Positions 60,730 to 64,000 of a stretch of DNA of 64,000 nucleotides are shown in pieces. The stretch covers positions 356,382 to 420,381 of the forward strand of contig WELB01000074.1 in the NCBI GenBank assembly GCA_009602725.1, in the 5' to 3' direction. This DNA is from Spirogloea muscicola. Its lineage: Eukaryota > Streptophyta > Zygnematophyceae > Spirogloeales > Spirogloeaceae. The notes beneath the pieces are model-generated. The model did no database searches. It saw only the letters and a program-made list of their open reading frames with translations, and was not told where the DNA came from. Numbering within the stretch: position 1 is the first letter of the stretch; every line of letters starts with the position of its first letter. The translations under genes and the position numbers were made by a program.

Positions 60730-62698
60730 GCAACATGGACTGCTGCTTGTATGATGCGAAGCTGCCGTTGCCTCCGATTGTCTCCTGGTCTTGCTCACAA
60801 TACTACCATGACATAGATAAGCACTGTCAGTGCTTAAGACGAGCTGACCTCCCATTTTTGTATTCCTTACTCCTCCATGTGAGGGGCCCCCATTTTTTGA
60901 TAGTTGACACATTGACATGGAGGTGTTGGTCATTGGTATGACCGAGCAGGAGAACGAAAGCATTAAGGCAGAAGCTGGGTTACTGCTGTGTACATTGCTG
61001 TCAGATCTGTGTGGACATATTAGTCATTGTTGGTAATAGCATGTCATCGATTTCATATGTATAAGTCATATGAAATCGAGTGTTGCAGGCGCCAAGGTAT
61101 TATTTGAACAGGACTAAGTCAAAGTGACTACTTGAGACTGCTACAGGTGAGAAGAATGTTGATGAATTCAAGGATGTCATGTAACCTCATTTACAAACAC
61201 AGCACGGCGTTGTTCGACTTGACCATTCGGCCTTGAAACCAATCTGCCTTGGATTATATAATATACTTTTATGGATTATACTATATATATTATATACTTT
61301 TTAAAGGCCTCGCTTGAAGTGGAACGGGTGTTTCGGAAGCCCAGACAGTGAGGGCGGCCCAACTAGGCATCTGATGGGAAAATGGTTGTGGCCTTGGCGG
61401 GTGCCTTGACCAGCGCGAAGACAGTAGCCACAGATAGAGTAGGGAATGTTGTGAAAGATGGGCCTGTCGTTGAGCACTGTGCAAATCGTTTTTAGCTTCA
61501 CAGGCGCTGAGCTTCAAATCGTGTGGTGAAGTTGGCCAAGCAAGGCTTTCTCACCGCAAGGAGGCAATACGAGAACAGAACGAGTGAAGGCAAGGCTAAT
61601 GCAATCTGCACTGACACTGAAGAATCCAGTCACCAATATGGATACAAGTGAAAAAGTCCTATGTTTTGCCAAATATGCCTTGCAGCTGACCACAGTAGCT
61701 GCTTCCTCGGCTCCTTAGGACCTCGTTCATTCTTTTGTGGGCTGGCTCTTCCCAGCCCTTGCCCCCTTGGAAGAACTGCTTCTATCACAGTGGTCTGGGG
61801 GCGTTCGCTGTGCAGCCACCCTCTTGCCAACCTGCAGGCTTAAACGGAGCTCGTACCATGATCTTGCGCAGATCAGATACTTCATAGCTAAATGAATAAG
61901 TAACAAGTGCCCGCCTGATAACACCTAGATTATTTGCGCTGAGGCGCATAGTCCTTATCTAGGTCCTAACTGTCAAGACCAGCGGTAGAAGGTACCCAGT
62001 TGCATCAGGCTACATCAATGCTGGAGCCCAGAAATCAAGCATTAAGTGTTGAACAACAATTAGGACATATTAGAAGGTCAGTGCTGGCTACAAGCATGTC
62101 TAAGCAACCTGTCTTTCCGACACCACTAGATACCGTAACCCTTACCTTGCTTCGACCATGTTGTAGCAATGCAATGTCTTCAGCAGTATGGCCAATGGCA
62201 GGCCTACAGCTGACTCGTCCGATCCACTGCTCCAGTACCAGTGCACAATCTAATGAGACGATCATGAGTACGAAGATGTAAGCATGCACAGCACTGCATC
62301 AGAAGACCGACCTCACTGACGAACCATTGCTGCATGAGCTCTTTGAAAGGGCGCTTGTCAAATCGGACGAAAAAAATTGGCTCAAGGGAGCTGTCAAAAG
62401 AGGGGCTCTTGGGATGAGGTCCTCCGACCTGCATCTCAGTCCTGTCAAAACCTTCTGTAGGCTGTCTACAGCTATGGACAGGCACGCTTTTTATCGAAGA
62501 GGCTGAGGTCTTTGACCTGTGCTTGCTTACTCTCTCAGCATCTTTCTAGAGGACATCCAGTGGCCAGAGTAGCGGTGGCCGGCATACAAAACGACGTCAA
62601 TTGGCATGCCTGGCAATGATGTTGTACAGACCATGTCAAAGCAAGGTAGAGTTGAAGCAACTAAAGCTAGAGGCGTAGCATTGCTAGTGTTGAGTGTC
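60730..62698. other. Intergenic region between I and K
   Basis: The first ~230 bp are the array's common 3' flank. A perfect 12-bp hairpin (CGATTTCATATG, 7-nt loop) is at 61048-61078. A TATAATATA-rich stretch is at 61255-61305, and a diverged hairpin repeat (GGGCTGGCTCTTCCCAGCCC) at about 61720-61775. A possible exon-like stretch lies on the minus strand near 62312-62450 (PIFFVRFDKRPFKELMQQWF) with a GT donor, but I could not build a consistent gene. Confidence 0.5.
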
Positions 62699-63640
62699 TC
62701 ATAGACAGGAGGAGCTGTAGCCAGGACCGCCATAGAACATGAAGGAGCCCCAGCCAAGTGGAGCGGGATCAAAGTCAATGAGCACGCTGTAGCACCGGGC
62801 ATTGGTCACGATTGGTGCTATGTTGCCTGCAGTGCTTCTCCAGACATTCCGCCTGTTGTAGAAAGCAATGTTTCGGATGTATGCAGCCTTCTTCCAACCG
62901 GCTTTGGCGGCATTGCCACTACCAAGGACTGTTCTGGAATGGCGCCCAAAGATCCTGGAGTTGACCATCTCTCCACCAAACTGCATGGCAGTAGCTCCTC
63001 TGCCCAATCTGCTGAAAATGGTGCTGGGCCAGTAGCCAACATCCTGGCCTTGCCATTGCAGCCACCAGTTGCCTGTCTTCCAGTCCTGAATGTGCACTGT
63101 ATACAGTCAGAACGTGGCAGCACATAGTAATAATTGCATCTTGCCCCCCTACTTGAGCTTCGGTAGCTTCACTTCTTGTTTGATGATGGACCCACTCCCT
63201 CTAATTTGATCTAGTAGCAAATCAAGGCCTTTCAGAAGCGCAGCATACATTTCTATGCAACCAATACTGATCTTCGTTCGACTTCTGAAGCCACACCTTC
63301 TTCACGACAACAGAGAATTCAAATTGACTACTCCCGGCAGTAGATGTGGGGCTTATGGCCCCTCCAAGGTACACTTCGCTATTTGTTTGGATGAATCCAG
63401 GACAATCTAAATTGTAGCAACCCGTACTGCCATAGGCATCACTCTGTAGACGATCACGCCAAGTTTAGATTTATTTTAAAGGACAACAAAGTTCTTCTTT
63501 TGCTGCTAAATATGACAGACTTGACAAGACAAGAGAGCGAATCACACAAGGCAAGCCTTCTTTGAGATAATGTGTCAGGCGCTTACTGTCCAGTAAATGA
63601 AGAGTCGTGGTTTAGTGTCACCATACTTGTCCTTGTATAC
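62699..63640 (-). CDS. Divergent neprosin-domain gene K, C-terminal part (5' end beyond right edge)
   Basis: Exons 63640-63587 (VYKDKYGDTKPRLFIYWT), 63443-63297 (SDAYGSTGCYNLDCPGFIQT ... FSVVVKK) and 63085-62699 (DWKTGNWWLQWQGQDVGYWP ... GYSSSCL, stop), all phase 0 with GT-AG borders. It aligns with exons 5-6 of the array genes, but two extra introns split what are single exons there: before VYKDKYGD and between VVVKK and DWKTG. The motif QFGGEMVN keeps the second candidate glutamate. Identity to the array copies is only moderate, so K is an older lineage. Upstream exons would lie past the A-run. Same strand as A-E. Confidence 0.85.
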
Positions 63641-63877
63641 CTGTGCACAGTAACATATTGAAGGTCAGTAAGTGCGGAAACTCCTTCCCTCCTGTCCCCC
63701 TCTTCCCTCTCTCTCCAAGTATTTTTTCCTGCATCCCCCTTTCCGTTCATCAACTCTGCATCCCCTGTTTTCTCTGAAACCCCCACTTTTCCTCCTTCCT
63801 CCGTATCCTTACTCCCCATCTGTCTGTCCTTCCTTTCCCTCAAACTCCTCCCTATGCTTCCCCTCCAAACCCCCCCC

Positions 63878-64000
<123 letters not shown>

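Noticed and set aside
62146-62450. Possible ubiquitin/SUMO-like two-exon gene on the minus strand
   Set aside because: PIFFVRFDKRPFKELMQQWF looks suggestive, but splice phase does not join it to the CALVLEQ..TAEDIALL frame, and no start or stop structure could be built.

Overview
The window is nuclear DNA of a streptophyte (land plant or streptophyte alga). Three things show this: multi-exon genes with GT-AG introns, a plant-type UTP20 gene, and a cluster of neprosin-domain (DUF239) genes, a family typical of the plant lineage. I cannot name the species. One ambiguous base (27105) and an A-run of more than 120 bases at the right end mark a draft assembly.

Layout. (1) 1-6393, minus strand: the N-terminal part of UTP20/DRIM, a large HEAT-repeat protein of the small-subunit processome, in about 15 exons and running off the left edge. 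(2) 6.56-12.2 kb: a 5'-truncated non-LTR retrotransposon (RT motifs A and C, zinc knuckle, nuclease-like C-terminus), then nested fragments of its 3' end and many copies of a short GGGCTGGC hairpin repeat. (3) 12.3-60.7 kb: an array of neprosin genes sharing one six-exon structure. A (12.3-14.4), B (18.3-20.5), C (25.6-27.5), D (31.1-33.2) and pseudogene E (36.8-38.9) are on the minus strand. F (43.6-45.8), G (49.0-51.1), H (54.4-56.6) and 5'-truncated I (59.2-60.7) are on the plus strand. Exon-6 scraps lie at 23.2 and 56.6 kb. (4) 62.7-63.64 kb, minus strand: a divergent neprosin gene, K, with two extra introns, running off the right edge.

The main structural feature is a diverged palindrome. 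About 15 kb on the left (23.9-39.2 kb) is repeated in inverted orientation on the right (43.5-58.8 kb) around a 4.3-kb spacer, pairing C with H, D with G and E with F. In the pair nearest the axis one member (E) has decayed and the other (F) is open. Further rearrangements lie outside or beside it: a tandem duplication (21.0-23.2 / 23.3-25.5 kb), a local inversion (16.0-17.6 kb), an assembly break inside gene C, and a hairpin made by local inverted copying (24971-25101).

The intact genes encode secreted proteins of about 458-463 residues: signal peptide, neprosin activation peptide, a His/Lys/Gly-rich linker, and the catalytic domain with its candidate glutamates. Each copy with a 5' end has a TATA-like box 130-260 bp upstream of its ATG (weak in B), and most have several CACGTG(GC) boxes further upstream, often next to a GTTGACC/GCTGACC element. 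This suggests a shared ABA-, light- or stress-type regulatory module that was copied with the genes. A fragment of a FAD-binding oxidoreductase is embedded in two of these promoters. Other intergenic sequence is mostly duplicated flank and repeats.
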